Positions 1 to 11,756 of a stretch of 64,000 nt of DNA are shown in pieces; within the stretch, counting starts at the first letter, position 1, and each line of letters opens with the position of its first letter. The stretch spans positions 100,769,820-100,833,819 of the forward strand of contig NC_073303.1 of assembly GCF_027595985.1 (NCBI RefSeq), given 5' to 3'. The DNA is from Sorex araneus. Lineage: Eukaryota; Chordata; Mammalia; Eulipotyphla; Soricidae. Under the pieces are notes generated by a model that did not search any database, was not told the origin of the DNA, and saw nothing but the letters and a program-made list of their open reading frames with translations. The position numbers and the translations under genes are program-made.

Positions 1-431
1 ACAGGATTGTGGTGATAGCTAAATGAGATAAAAGAATGTAAAGACTGAAAGGTAGTTGTTTTTTTTACAAGTTAGAATGATTGTAACATAATTCTACTTT
101 CCACCACAGTAACACTTTCTTCTATTTCCTTTCTCTCTTTCCTCCCTCTTTCTTCCTTGCCAACTCCATCTGTTCCTTCCTTTCTTCCTTAAACAGAGTA
201 CTTCTTTTAACTTTCCTTTTTGAATACGAAAGACTTATTAAAAAGGAACACAACTCCTTTGTGGTAAGACCAGTCCAAAGGATGCATGGAGCAAAGTATA
301 AGGAGTGGTGGTAGGAGTCCTTCAAATCCTCTCCAGATGAGCCCTTTCCAGCATATGGGTATGTTAACCATCTTGGAAGTTTCTCAGTGAACATTTCTTT
401 CAGGAGTCTGAGGTGACCCACATTTTTTTTT
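1..431. other. Unique non-coding sequence with a pyrimidine-rich patch
   Basis: No coding signal or recognisable repeat. A C/T-rich patch (about 118-190) opens a 99-codon minus-strand frame that is low-complexity and has no domain. Confidence 0.5.
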
Positions 432-893
432 TTAATTAGTGAATCACTGTGAGGTACAGTTACAAACTTACAAACTTTTGTGCTTGCGTTTCAGTCATAC
501 AATGATCGAGTACCCATCCCTCCAACAGCGACCGTTCTCCACCACCAATGGTCCCAGCATCCCTCCCACCACCCCCATCCCATCTCTCTCCTTTTGGGTG
601 TTGTGGTTTGCAATAGAGGTATTAAGTGGCCATCATGTTCGGTCTATAGTCTACTTTCAGCCCGCATCTCCCATCCTGAGTGGGCCCTCCTAGCACCGTT
701 TCTTGGTGGTCCCTTCTCTATCTGAACTGCCTTTTCCCCTAGCATGTGAGGCCAGCTTCTAAGCTGTGGAGTAATCCTCCTGGTACTAATCTCTACTAAT
801 CTTGGGTGTTAGTCTCCCATTCTGTTACTTTATAGTCCACAAATGGGTGCAATCTTTCAATGTCTGTCCCTCTCTTTCTGACTCATTTCACTT
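432..893 (-). mobile_element. L1 3' end, 5'-truncated, shrew-type
   Basis: Read on the minus strand this ends with the signature shared by the copies at 3614-3941, 15033-15263, 29735-30065 and 46330-47098: a purine-rich stretch, a segment whose complement reads TACAGTTACAAACTT, then a short A tail. The match to the 46-kb copy stops near 893, marking the 5' truncation. No ORF2 coding remains. Confidence 0.85.
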
Positions 894-930
894 CTGATGC
901 CAAAAGTTGGATGTTCTTAATCACTTTGCC

Positions 931-1104
931 TTTTTTTTTTTTCTTTTTGGTCACACCTAGCGATGCACAGGGGTTACTCCTGGTTCTGTATTCAGGAATC
1001 ACTCCTGACGGTGCTCAGGGGACCATATAAGATGCTGGGAAATGAACCTGGGTCGGCTGAGTGCAAGGCAAACGCCCTCCCCGCTGTGCTATCGCTCCAG
1101 CCCC
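931..1104 (-). mobile_element. SOR-type tRNA-derived SINE, full length
   Basis: The minus strand carries the tRNA-like head with A box (TAGCACAGCGGG), B box, SINE body and poly(A) tail (the T run at 931-942). An 11-bp target-site duplication, ATCACTTTGCC, flanks it at 920-930 and 1105-1115, so this is a complete L1-style insertion. Confidence 0.95.
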
Positions 1105-1263
1105 ATCACTTTGCCTTTCAATCCACATTCTTCTTAGTGTACCGTGTCCTTCTGTATGAATTTCTTCCCTTAACTTCAATATGTCCTCAGGCAGCACCTC
1201 TTTCTCTGAAGGCTGCTGAAGTTCCCTCCAGCTTGGGGTCTATTTCCTTGTGTTGTAAGGATC
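1105..1263. other. Short spacer between two SINEs
   Basis: AT/CT-rich sequence, possibly remains of an old L1 on the minus strand (L1-like wording near 1230-1255), but too short to be sure. Confidence 0.3.
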
Positions 1264-1432
1264 TTTTTTTTTTTTTTTTGGGTCACACCTGGCGATGCAC
1301 AGGGGTTACTCCTGGCTCTGCACTCAGGAATTACTCCTGGCGGTGCTCAGGGGATCATATGGGATGCTGGGAATCGAACCCGGGTTGGCTGCATGCAAGA
1401 CAAACGTCCTACCCGCTGTGCTATTGCTCCAG
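1264..1432 (-). mobile_element. SOR-type SINE, full length
   Basis: Poly(A) tail seen as the T run at 1264-1279, then body and head ending with the complement of GCTGGAGCAATAGCACAGCG. The flanks share a short ATCTTTT, a weak target-site duplication. Few differences from the other young copies. Confidence 0.93.
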
Positions 1433-1624
1433 CTTCATCTTTTTTCAATGGCTGTATGCATCAAACATGGTAGTTTTTGGAGGAAATAAATGGACATGAT
1501 TTTTACATTTCTGATCTTAGTGCTTGACCCAGGAATAAGTAATAGTTCATATATATTTGAACTGGGATCAGTTGCATGAATTGTATATGCCTTAGCCCCT
1601 ATACTATATTTCTGGTTCTGATAT

Positions 1625-1800
1625 CTATTTTAATACCTCCCCTGCACCCAATGATACCCAGCCTGACAGTATGGACCTGATAGGGCCAGTGCTTGGTGTA
1701 TGGACTTAGTCTTGTGAAGCCAGGGTTTAAATTCAAGGTCTTGCACATGCTGTGCTTGAACTCAACCCTTAAGCCATATCTCTGATCCTCGTAACTATTT
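1625..1800 (-). mobile_element. Old, diverged tRNA-type SINE
   Basis: Retains the order ...GTCTTGCACATGCTGTGC...CATATCTCTGATCC seen at the head end of older SINEs in the window, but box motifs are decayed and no target-site duplication is visible. Older subfamily, low certainty on boundaries. Confidence 0.4.
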
Positions 1801-2829
1801 TTTTTAAATATTACTTTCAGGACACATGCTGCCTACTAATCTTACGAGTTTGGTCTCTGGGGAAAAATGGGATTAGGGTGAGGTAAGTATAAAGCACTGA
1901 GCATCCCATTTAAAGAGGCACTCTCACCCCCAAGCTTTCTCTCGGTGGACACGCTGAGTTATTGAAAACATCAAACATTCCATCTACCCTCATTGCACAA
2001 GCTAGTTATTCTTGGCATCTGGTCTTCTAAATTTCAGTCTTAGTTTCTTCATTCACATATTTCTAATAGCTGGTATTGCATTATCGGCAGTTTGGCATGT
2101 CTGAGGTAACTCTGCTCTAGGTTGCTGAGTGCCTCTGACCTGCCAAGGACATCTTAGCACCTGTGGATGCAGGTGGGGGTGACAGACATCTTGGCCATTC
2201 TGGAACTCTGTAGGAATGAGGCTAGAATGAGGCATTTAAAAAATATTATCCACAAGACTGAAATGGCCTTAATACAGGGCTAAGACGGTTAACTACTGTG
2301 AGAATGGTCATGTCATGTCCAAATGAGACAGACTTGGAATCACTTCTAGTTGGGAAGAGAGATGGGCCATTCGACACTCTCCTATTGTTGTTAGTGCTGC
2401 TGTTACCTCACCTACACCCTCTTCTTGAACACAGTTGCTGGGAAGACTGGTGCCATAGGCCAATAGCTTCACTGTTCGCTGGATACTGGCCCACTGATAG
2501 TGATAGCCCTTACTCACTTAGAATGAGGGGGGGGAGTGCACAAAATATTTTTTTTAGGGTAATTCCCAAGGCATAGCCCATTCTGCTTGTCAGTCTGTCT
2601 CTGTCCCTGGTCTGTGCCTGTGGGGTACAACTACACTTGGTGGGATGGCTTTGCCTTACTCAGTAGGAAGACAATGGTGGCTAAGGGAAAGAGAAAGAAT
2701 AAAAGGTGGATGTTTGCTTGAGGGAATATCCCCTCTTGTCCCTGCGAAGCTCTGGATCCTGGAAACCTTTTCTATTTCTAAAGTAAACACTGTGACTTAG
2801 AATACTGTTCATAGCAATGTTCAGGAGGA
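1801..2829. other. Unique non-coding sequence
   Basis: No recognisable repeat, no convincing coding frame and no splice-bounded open segment. The 92-codon plus-strand frame at 2298-2576 and its minus shadow lack domains. Confidence 0.5.
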
Positions 2830-3345
2830 CACAGTTGCTAATCCACATGCCCTACCAGAGTCTTAGCATCCCTCTCTCGTGGCCTACAGGGCCTCTCACA
2901 CCTGCTGTTCCCCCACACTCTCCGTGTAGAGAAATCAGTTCTACAGGCCAACTCTTAGGGTTGTCATTGGCTACCATTTGTTCCCTTACTTTGTTTCTGT
3001 ACACTTCATATAAGAGATCACTCAATATCTGTCCTTCTCCCTTTGATTCACTTTGCTTAGCGTAATACTCTCCAGTTCCATCATGTTGTAGTGAACTACA
3101 GCAATTCATCTTTTTATTTTTTATAATATCTGTATAGTATTCCATTTTGTGTATATACCATAGTTTCTTTGGTCACTGATGTATTCTTGGTAGTTGGGTT
3201 ATTTCCAGACCTTGTTTTTTCATGAACAGCACGGCAATAAACAGAGAAGTAAGAAGATCTTTTCAAGTTAATGGATTTGAGCTTTTGGGTAAATGCCAAA
3301 GAGTGAAAATGCTGAGTCCTATAAAAGTTTGTTTTATTACATTTT
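2830..3345 (-). mobile_element. Older L1, ORF2 C-terminus and 3' end region
   Basis: The minus strand encodes the recognisable L1 ORF2 C-terminal wording around MEYYTDIIK (3120-3145), followed by 3' UTR-like sequence. More diverged than the shrew-type tails elsewhere; frames are broken. Confidence 0.75.
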
Positions 3346-3349
3346 GTTT

Positions 3350-3600
3350 TTCTTGTTGGGGCCTCCAAACAGTGTTTAGGAGTCCTGCAGTCTCCTTCCA
3401 GGGGTTCTTGGCCAGTTAGTGAAGCAGTTCACTCTAAAGAACTGAGAAAGCAATGTTCCTGGGAGGTTGTCTGAGCCACTCTAGTGACACACAAGGGCTT
3501 CTAGGACACTCACATGTGGCAGTTCTCAAGGATTGTATGGTACAGGGATCTATAAGGTTCAAGGCATGTACCTTAATTCCTGTACTATCTCTCTGGCCCT
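3350..3600 (-). mobile_element. Old diverged SINE
   Basis: Starts GGGGCCTCCAAACAGTG and ends in the complement of a decayed SINE head (CTGTACTATCTCTCTGGCCC at 3580-3599). No clear target-site duplication; the middle does not match the young consensus. Confidence 0.4.
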
Positions 3601-3613
3601 TCAAATCTTAATT

Positions 3614-3941
3614 ATTTATTTTTTTATTAGTGAATCACCATGAGGTACAGTTACAGACTTAAAAACTGTAGTGCTTGCATTTCAGTCATACAATGATCGA
3701 GTACCCATCCCTGCACCAGAGCCCATTTCCCACCATCAGTGGTCCCAGCATTGGGACCTAACCCCTACCCGTCCCCACCAACCCGCCCCACCTCTGTGGT
3801 GGGGCATTCCCTTTTGTTCCCTCTCTCCTTTTGGGTGTTGTGGTTTACAATATAGGTATTGAGCGGCCATCATGTTCGGTCTATGGTCTACTTTTGGCAT
3901 GCATCTTTCAACCCGAATGGGTCCTCCCAACATCCTTTATC
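3614..3941 (-). mobile_element. L1 3' end, 5'-truncated
   Basis: A near-copy of the 432-893 element cut shorter at its 5' side. Flanking TCAAATCTTAATT and TCAAGTCTTAATT look like a slightly diverged target-site duplication, so this is a single insertion with extreme 5' truncation. Confidence 0.85.
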
Positions 3942-4023
3942 AAGTCTTAATTTTTTGAGCAGTCTGTGTACTGATGATGAAAGAGGCAGAACCAGAATAT
4001 ATTCGCACAAATATTGGCTGAGG

Positions 4024-4027
<4 letters not shown>

Positions 4028-4072
<45 letters not shown>
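4028..4072. repeat. (CA)n microsatellite
   Basis: About 22 uninterrupted CA units; polymorphic length is expected. The VCVCVC peptide it encodes on the minus strand is not a protein. Confidence 0.98.
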
Positions 4073-4075
<3 letters not shown>

Positions 4076-4194
4076 CTTGCCATCCTTGGTTGTTTCTATT
4101 GTCTCTACCTTGATACCTCCTTGTATTTAGGTTTGCATTTCCCAATAAGCAAATAAGACACTTCTGCCTGGTGAGAGAAATGATAATTAGATGA

Positions 4195-4440
4195 GAAAAA
4201 AACCCCTCATGGAACGGGAGAAAAGAGTTGCTCGCCACGCCACATATCTGACAAGGGCTCATATCCAAGATTTATAAAGCACTCGGAAAACTTAACAACA
4301 CCCCCGCCTCCAAATAAACAACCCCCCACAAGCCCCCCCCTCCCCCGAAACAAACAACCTCATCAAAAGATGGGGAGAGGAAGATGAGCGACACTTCCTC
4401 AAAGCGGACATGCAAAGGTTGACAGACATGAAAATAGGGT
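4195..4440 (+). mobile_element. L1 ORF2 fragment, sense
   Basis: Reads like the late ORF2 region of mammalian L1: a CATATCTGACAAGGGCTCAT segment, then a C/A-rich AACAACC run, CATCAAAAGATGGGG, and a stretch ending CAGACATGAAAA. Both ends truncated and frames broken. Confidence 0.7.
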
Positions 4441-4599
4441 CTTTGCTTGCAGGCCTGCTGCATTCCTGTTGGCCCCTTCTTTTAGGAATAGCAGACACGC
4501 CCCTGTTACTCTTGGCTTGTAACAGATATGGAACTCAAGCCGGCCCTCATGAGGTGGGGGATGTTGGCTGTGGCAGGACTTTCCAGGCGTCTGTGAGTC

Positions 4600-5298
4600 C
4601 AGTGCCCTTGTGCAGGGGAGGCTTGAGGACTAATTAGAGTGAATAAGTGAGCAGATTTTGGCTTTGTGGCCAAAAGGTTTCTCGACAGCCTCTGCTAAAG
4701 TGGTTCTGCCTGGCGCTCTCTCTGCAAACTGGGTCAACGGGTCAATCGGGCCTTTTATATGCCAGCCAGGCTGCCTGTATTTATGTTTTGGGTCAGATCT
4801 GGGGCAGAAAAAGATTCGGGCAAAAGAAATCCATTTAAAACCTTTCTGGGCTGATGCCGGCTGCACTAAGGAACTGCTCATTATTTATAGATCATGCAAT
4901 TGTGTTTTGTACAGTAACCTTATTTGGGCATAAAAATAAGCAAAGGATAAGGGAGGAAAACAACAGTGCATTGATTCTCCCCTCCCCCCTTGAAATGAAA
5001 GGTAGCTGAAGCAATTTTAGATTTGAGTACTTCCAGCTGGCGTATCACCCAGACAGTAAGATGCAGAGTAGATTTCATCCACTAATCCACACTAATAGCC
5101 ACATTACAAAAACACTGCTTATTAAATTTATCTTTTTGAATTTTTGAAATATTTCATGGCAGCTTTGCAGTGTAAGTGCTGAATAATGACAGTGTGTACC
5201 TGTGATTAGATACTTCTTATTGTACCTGGCACGGGGATAAGGAGCAAGCTTCAGCTAAGTTAGTTCTTTCACTCAAAAGCTGTGAAAAGGCACCTATT
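4600..5298. promoter_or_regulatory. Repeat-free AT-rich block, candidate conserved element
   Basis: About 700 bp without any repeat in a repeat-packed window. It contains homeobox-like ATTA/TAAT words and several AT-rich clusters (ATTATTTATAGATC near 4880). Open frames are short on both strands. Regulatory function is inference only, since conservation cannot be tested here. Confidence 0.25.
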
Positions 5299-5300
5299 TT

Positions 5301-5468
5301 GTTTTCTTTTTGGGTCACACCAGCAATGCTCAGGGGTTACTCCTGACTCTGAACTCAGGAATTATTCCTGGCGGTGTTTGGGGGGGCCATATGGGTTGCC
5401 AGGGATCGAACCCGGGTCGGCTGTGTGCAAGGCAAATGCCCTACCTGTTGTACTATCACTCTGGTCCC
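5301..5468 (-). mobile_element. SOR-type SINE
   Basis: Full-length young copy with a very short tail (TTTTGTTTTCTTTTT). Target-site duplication AAGGCACCTRTTTT at 5287-5300 and 5469-5482, one mismatch. Confidence 0.93.
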
Positions 5469-6195
5469 AAGGCACCTGTTTTAAATTCTACTTTACAGAT
5501 GAGAAAATGGAGGCAGAAAGAAGCAACAAATTCCTGAAGCTCCTTTAACTAGTGATTTGGGAAATTGGAGACTGACCCCAAATGCAAGTTCATGCCTTTG
5601 GTTAGTTGTCACACTGTAGGGAATGATGGGACCTCTGTAACTATATGCTGGAAGCACTTATTTATTCTGGCAGGAAAGGGGAGGAAAGCTAAAGAAGGTA
5701 ATCCTTGGGGCAGGGTGCCTAAAGTGGGCTCTCTCTAGGCTGGGCAGTGGGCAGGTTCTTATTTGTGCCCTAAAATAATGCTCATGGGTTGAGCCATCTT
5801 TTGGTATCTCTAGAGACTTCCTTATAAATTAAAAGAGAACTTTGAGCTTTCTTAATTTATTGGCAATAACATGGCAGTTTCCAGCATCTAGAACAGGGTA
5901 TAGCAATCAATGAGATCCTTCATTCATCCAATAAATGTCCATGGTTGGTTTTTTCATTTGTTTATATCTATGATGTGCTTTGAGCACTTTCCATGTTCTA
6001 AGTGTTAGACTGTTATTAGGAAACAAGGCAAGATTTTTTTCCCAGTAGCTTGAGTTCTAGAATGAGGAGACAGATCATAAACTATAAATGATATGACATA
6101 TAAAAATGATGTAATGACAAGTATTATATGAAAGATAACAGAGAGAGTTTTGGGTAAGGGCAACTTAAAATAGATTTTTTAAAGATTTTTGAGCA

Positions 6196-6364
6196 GGGAC
6201 TGAAGAGATTGTATAGCAAGACATTTGCCTTCCACACAGCTGAGTTGGGTTTGATTCCTGGCACCCCATATGATTCTCTGAGCCTGCCAAAAGTGATTCC
6301 TGAATGTAGAGCCAGGGGTGAGCCCTGAGCACCACCAAGTGTGACACCAAAACAAAGAAACAAA
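6196..6364 (+). mobile_element. SOR-type SINE, diverged
   Basis: Sense copy with decayed B box (GGTTTGATTCC) and a mixed CAAAACAAAG tail. Target-site duplication AAAGATTTTTGAGCA / AAAGATGTTTGAGCA at 6181-6195 and 6365-6379. Older than its neighbour at 6473. Confidence 0.88.
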
Positions 6365-6472
6365 AAAGATGTTTGAGCAATAATTGAAATAGTTTATTGG
6401 GTGAATTTGGGGGATACCTGGGGAAAAGCATTCCAGAAAGAAGGAAATATGGGTCAAAAGATCTACAAGAGG

Positions 6473-6643
6473 GGGGCTGGAGTGATAGCACAGTGGGTAG
6501 GGCATTTGCCTTCTACGAGGCCAACCTGGGTTTGATTCCCAGTATCCCATATGGTCCCCTGAGCACCCCGAGGGGTAATTCCTGAGTGCAGAGCCAGGAG
6601 TGCCTCCTGTGCATCACCGGGTGTGAACCAAAAAGCAAAAAAA
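6473..6643 (+). mobile_element. SOR-type SINE, full length
   Basis: Sense copy starting GGGGCTGGAGTGATAGCACA with A and B boxes and an A10 tail. Target-site duplication AAAGATYTACAAGAGG at 6457-6472 and 6644-6659. Confidence 0.95.
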
Positions 6644-6810
6644 AAAGATTTACAAGAGGAGTTATGGAAGAACAGAGTACACAAGGGGAAAAAATTTTAA
6701 AGAAAGTCAGAAGGGTGATGGATGAGAGCAGACTGTGTATTCCATTATAGGAATTTTGCCTTTCACTCTAGTAAGATAGGTACAAACAATAAGGTTTGAA
6801 AAAGAGGAGT

Positions 6811-7938
6811 GACATCATATACTTTAATTGGGCACTTGCTAGCATTGGGAAAATCAGGATTAAAGAGTCAATTCCTTAATGAATCAGAGTTTTACTGGAA
6901 GAGATACAAGAGGCAAAAAAGCCATGACAGAGGGAGGAGGCCCCTGAAGTCCAGCGTGGCTGCCAGTGGCCATGGCCCCACCAAGGCCCCTCTGGATCCT
7001 AGCGTCTTCATATTTAATGTTGAATGTCATGAGACTCCTCGCCCATGGAGAGGGTGGACCTGAATAGTAAAATGGTTATTGCAGAAGTGATGTGTGCAAC
7101 ATACAGGGTTGGGTCCTCCTGTCTTTGTCCTTAGATCACTCTCTCTAGGAGCCAGCCAGCCACCCTGTGGTGAGGACTGTCAGGCATTCCTGAAAGAAAG
7201 TCCCTGCGAGGAGGAACCGATACCACCAGTTCCCACCATCCGCTTGCTCACTCTATGGCTGCGCCTTCTGGGTAGCACATCCTGTTTTCCCCGTCGTACA
7301 ATCTGATGGCTGTAATTCCGTGGGCACCTGAGCTAAAACTATTGCTGGCCCATTGATCCCAAATCTCTTCCTCACAGAAATAAATGTTTATTCCATTTAT
7401 TTATTTATTTCCAGTAACCTTATTTTTGAGGTCCTTTGTCATGCAGCAGTAGATAAGAGAAACACTCAGGAACCCCCGAGGATGGCAAACAAATGGAGCT
7501 GGTAATAAGGGAATACTTTCCAGAGGAGGCAATGACTGTGAAAGAGAACTGAGTGGGAATCAGTGTAGCAGACAAACAATAGCAGAGTGGTAAGAACTTT
7601 CCAGGTGGCTGGAAGGATGTATGCTAAGACCTGCTTAGTTAGGGATAGAAAATTTAAACCCCAACCGAAACCAGGAAAGTAAGGTAAGTGAGTGAGGGGG
7701 ATGGTTTACTATGGCATGCTGTGTCGTGGGGGCAACGAGAAATGGGAAACCCAACCCCCAGATTTAGCTGATTTCTGCCATGCCCGAATATAGACCTCAG
7801 CTTTATCAAGTGTTTCGGTGAAAGGAATTAAGTACTGTTTTTTAAAATATAAATTTCAGTTTGACATCTCACATATCAACTGCCCTCCAACAACCCCTGC
7901 ACCCCCAATCTCCCAGCCCCCTCCCCTCCCACCAAATA
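6811..7938. other. Unique non-coding sequence
   Basis: No repeat recognised apart from a short (TTTA)n run at 7396-7411. Frames of 70-107 codons here carry no domain, and the longer ones run into the adjacent CA repeat. Confidence 0.45.
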
Positions 7939-7992
7939 CACACACACACACACACACAGCACACACACATACACACACACCACATACACACA
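7939..7992. repeat. (AC)n microsatellite, interrupted
   Basis: AC units broken by GC and AT interruptions, indicating an older, less slippage-prone tract than 4028-4072. Confidence 0.95.
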
Positions 7993-8439
7993 TCATTTGC
8001 AGGTTTTGGTCAGGAATTACTCAGGAATTTCAGGAAAACTTCACTTTCCTTGTGTACAGATCACAAACCTTTGTCCCCTGTCTCCTGGTTAGCCCGAGTC
8101 CCATGGAAAGGTGCAATGATTAACTGTCTCCATGGTCTACCAAGTGGGGGTGAATCTCACCCAAGCTCCAGTGAGCTGCAGTGAGAGAACTCAGTATTAA
8201 TCTCTGTGTGGAATTCTGTAGTGTCTTGGTCAGGCCATGTAGCCTCGCGGGTGAAGGCATTATCAAAATCACAGAATCACCTTGAACAGTTGAACTCTCC
8301 TGCGTTTCTGCCGTAATGACTAACGTGCCTGTAGGGAGATCCCAGGGCTCGCTAATTAGTGGGACTTTTTGAGAACCTGAAATGAAGCCTCAGGGATGTC
8401 TGCCTCTTAGAGAGAGAAGCCAGTAACCTTAACCTTTAG

Positions 8440-8640
8440 TCTCTGTCAGGCATGAAGCTAACGAAAGTCACTAATTTAACCCTGACGACAGCCGTAGACT
8501 ATAGTTGCTCTCATTGTCTCCATTTTACAGAGGGGAAATTGAGTCTCAGCAAGTTCACTGACACCCCCAAGTTCTTATAGTCAGTGCTAGGCCACACAGG
8601 GATGTTTCTGGGGCCTGCTCAAAGTTCGGGTCCTTATGTG
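8440..8640 (-). mobile_element. MIR SINE
   Basis: Contains the antisense MIR core CCATTTTACAGAGGGGAAAT and flanking order (TCACTAATTTAACCCTGA before, GCCACACAGGGA after). Ancient mammalian tRNA-derived SINE; strongly diverged. Confidence 0.75.
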
Positions 8641-9034
8641 CTATCCTATGCTTCCACCCTCCTCACCCCTCCATCCCCAAAGAGAAAGCTGTGGGGATTC
8701 TGAGACTCTTTTTTTTTTTTTTGACAGGAACTTAGTGGGGATCATCTGGTTGGAAAGGAGAGAACAGGGACCTTAGGAAGCCAGGTTTGCTGAGGACACA
8801 ATGTTTATTCTTAGAATAAATGTGTTCACTTTCCTTTGCCCTAAACCTGGTCTCCCTCTTGGTGATACCCTCGACAGGGATCTAGTTCTGAAAGGAATGT
8901 CGAAGAACCCAGATATGATATTCAGTTGCTTGCTTTAAACGAAGCTTGTGAGTAATGATCAGGTGAGTCAGAACCCTTTCCCTGTTAGACCACATACCTC
9001 GGTCTGTGGTGGGAGGTGGCACTGGGCCTCCTTC

Positions 9035-9195
9035 TGTCATTAGCTTGCTGTGTGACCTTAGGTGCATTACATAAGCTGCCTGAGTTCAGCCTCCTCTTTG
9101 GCTCCATGGCCCAAGAATATCCCACAGTGTTTCCGGTGTTACACATAGAGCCTGGGACACAGCATCAGCAAGGTCCCATAGAATGAATGAATGAG
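9035..9195 (+). mobile_element. MIR-type SINE fragment
   Basis: Has the sense MIR phrase CTGTGTGACCTTAGG and ends in GAATGAATGAATG, as ancient MIR/L2-type 3' ends do. The middle is diverged. Confidence 0.6.
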
Positions 9196-9439
9196 CAAAC
9201 GAGTGACTGAGTGAGTGACCACTTAGGGAAGGAAAGTGCTCCTGGATGGATTCATAGTGGAGAGAAAAGGCAGGAGGGAACTGCAGGGAGGAGATGGCTT
9301 AAGTGGCAAGAATGTCAAGATGGAGAATGCAAGATGGCTTTCTGTGGAGGCGCGAGGGCTGCAGGGAATTTCTCATCTTGATTGCGTTTCCTCAGAGACC
9401 CAGCTCACTGGGTGCTGACACGAATAGTTCCTTGAGGAG

Positions 9440-9575
9440 GCCCTTTCATCTTCCATCTCAAAGTGCTTTGCAACTGTTAATTAAATCTCCCAACTTCTAG
9501 TGAGGTAAGTATTATTTATCCACCTTTTGTAGGTGAGGAAATGCCAACACAAAGAGTAGGGATTTGCCGCGGGGC
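9440..9575 (-). mobile_element. MIR-type SINE fragment
   Basis: Antisense core-like order: AAGTGCTTTGCAACTGTTAA, then TTATCCACCTTTTGTAGGTG and GAGGAAATGCC. Diverged; no target-site duplication survives. Confidence 0.55.
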
Positions 9576-10050
9576 AATGGCTAGCCCGTGCCCTTCTCAG
9601 CCAGGTTCCAGATGCTTCCACAAGCACAGCCCAAACACAGTTTTCAGAAAAACCAGAAAAACAAAATGACACTTCTTTGTTTTTCAACCTCCTTTCTACA
9701 AGAAACAGAAAGTAGGGCAAGAAAAGTGAAATTCGTCATCAAATACTATTTTTTCATCAGGTTTAGGACCCTCCAGTGCATTCTCAAATGTACTCCTCCT
9801 TTCATGGTTTTCTGGGTTTTGTAGACTTGGAAACAATGTGTTGGAAACCTAGTTCAGTGGAGGGTTTCCCTGTTGTAATTTTGACTTTAATAGAAGCTGT
9901 GTTCTCTACTTCACATCTATAAAATAGGAACTTTTCCTCCATTGATAATGAGTCAATATACATATAATACCACTAACTTCCAGGCCGGACCCATTGGAAA
10001 AAAGCAATTGCTAAGAGATATTCAGGAAGAGGAATTTATTTACTTCTCCA
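9576..10050. other. Unique non-coding sequence
   Basis: No repeat or coding evidence recognised; AT-rich toward the right end. Confidence 0.45.
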
Positions 10051-10054
10051 TTTA

Positions 10055-10235
10055 TTTATTATTATTTTTGGGGAAAATATTTGACAGTACTCAGGACTTA
10101 CTTCTGGTCTTGTACTCAGGGATCACTCCTTGGCAGGGCTCAGGAAGCCATATGGGGTGCTGGGGACAGAACCTAGGCCATGCATGTGTAAGATAAGGGC
10201 CTACCCTGCTCTGTACCATCTCTCTAGTCCCTAAT
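10055..10235 (-). mobile_element. Old SOR-related SINE
   Basis: Keeps CTCAGGGATCACTCCTTGGC, a CCATATGGGGTGCTGGGGAC block and a head ending CATCTCTCTAGTCC. Differences from the young copies suggest an older subfamily. Confidence 0.7.
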
Positions 10236-10269
10236 TTTATTTATTTATTTTTAAAAAATGTGTGGGTGG

Positions 10270-10480
10270 GTCCAAGAAACGTTTAGTTTTAGGGCCACAC
10301 ATAGTAATCATCAATCAGTTGTATTAGTCAACTCAATGCTTGGACCTGATGATGTTGCTCAGATCCAGTGTATGAGGCACCAGGACAATATCTAATGGTA
10401 CCCAGGGTCTCATGTGTGCCAGGGCTTAAACTCAGAACTTAATACTTGCAAACATGTGTTTTAGCCCTCCGAGCATCTCA
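10270..10480 (-). mobile_element. Very old SINE-like fragment
   Basis: GGGCCACACATAGTAATC at one end and GTGTTTTAGCCCTCCGAGCA at the other recall the SINE ends, with a poorly matching middle. Confidence 0.35.
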
Positions 10481-10742
10481 ATCTAACATGATTTTAGTGT
10501 TGTAAAACAAATACCCATTCTCATCTTCCAAGTGACTCCTGGATGCTTCCACAATGGGTAATGGGTGTCACTGCCTTCATCACTTCGATTCTTTTATCTG
10601 ACCCCCATGAATTATTCTTCAGGTTCCATCTATACTGGGTTGGTATAATAGAACAATGAATAGGTAAGCATGAACTCTACTCTGTTTTCCACTCTGACTT
10701 ATGGTCTAGATTAGGAACGTTAAAAAAAATTCAAAAATGGAT

Positions 10743-10925
10743 TTTGGAGCAGGAGAGACAGTAATTCAGGCAGGGCACTTGCCTTGCCTTGCCTGTGACC
10801 AACCTGGGGTTATAACCCTAGGATTCCATATGGTCCCCTGAGCACTGTCAGGAGTGAGCACAGAGCCAGGAGTAAGCCCTGAGCATCTCTGGGTGTTGTC
10901 CTAACACCAAAACCAAAATCAAAAT
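10743..10925 (+). mobile_element. Old SOR-type SINE with local duplication in the head
   Basis: Sense copy. CTTGCCTTGCCTTGCCTG is a small tandem expansion of the normal single TTGCCTTGC segment. CCATATGGTCCCCTGAGCAC is intact. Tail is a mixed CCAAAACCAAAATC run. Confidence 0.8.
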
Positions 10926-11756
10926 ATAAGGTTTCTGCTGAGAGATGAGCATTATAAGTGCTCCCATCTTTGTCTTAGAGACGGCTTCCTAAGGTCAGTC
11001 AGGGCCGAGAGGGCTCCTGAGGGTGTGTGAGGGAGTCAGGCTCCAGCTGGGTTCTGAAGAGTTGAGAATCTCTGACGGTGGTGAAGGAGAAAGGAGAGTG
11101 GGAACCTCAGAGCAGTAGGAGCCAAACGGATCCAAGGAGAACCTGCAAACCCGCTCATACCACATCCCCCAGGAGGATCTTGCTGGGAAAGGGCGTGAGG
11201 CGCAGCCAGGAAATTTCGCCCTGAGGAGCGGGATTAGGGTGGTGCTCCACACTCTTACTGCAGTTCAATTTGATAAAGCACAGAGCACAGCTGGAATGAG
11301 TCAGATGCCCTGGGGAAGTTGAGGCAGGCTTACCTAGCCCTGGAGGTAGGGTTTCTTTTTACTCACTTGCCAACAACTCCTGAACATCTGCAGGGTGCCA
11401 AAAAGGGAGCAGAAAAGGGCCCCATTCACCTGAAGAAGGTCGAAGAGAGGGACACTGGGGAGAGGAGAGTTCAGATATTAGCTGTGCGGGGTGAGGTGGG
11501 TAGCAGAGGTGTGTTTGTATGTGGAAGGGCATCAGGTAGGTGGCCTGTTGGATTATACAGTCACCCTGGGGACATGGGTTTGGAGCTGTGTTCACAAATA
11601 TTGACAATACCAGGTTCATGGTATATGTGAAAGTAATGCCAGCAAGTTCCCCTGGCATTGGTTTAGCATTTCATAGTTTTGAAGCCCAACTACGGAGTCT
11701 GTGGATAATTGCAAGGGTTCAGCAAATAAGTGACCAAGTTACTTCTTATTTAACTT
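10926..11756. other. Unique non-coding sequence, G-rich
   Basis: No repeat recognised. Overlapping 99-103 codon frames on both strands have no domain and no splice or promoter context. Confidence 0.45.

Larger units (their letters stand above)
5910..6810 (+). repeat. Ancient interspersed repeat, split by two SINEs
   Basis: Pieces at 5970-6180, 6380-6457 and 6660-6810 follow, in order, the same wording as 28545-29240 (GAGTTCTAGAATGAGGAGACAG; ACCTGGGGAAAAGCATTCCAG; GGAGTGACATCATATA). I recognise this as a widespread old mammalian repeat but cannot name the family with confidence. Confidence 0.5.

Noticed and set aside
963..1499. 178-codon frame ending in SINE wording (GCWESNPG-type)
   Set aside because: Mostly two antisense SINEs. 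The same peptide recurs wherever the SINE lies in this orientation.
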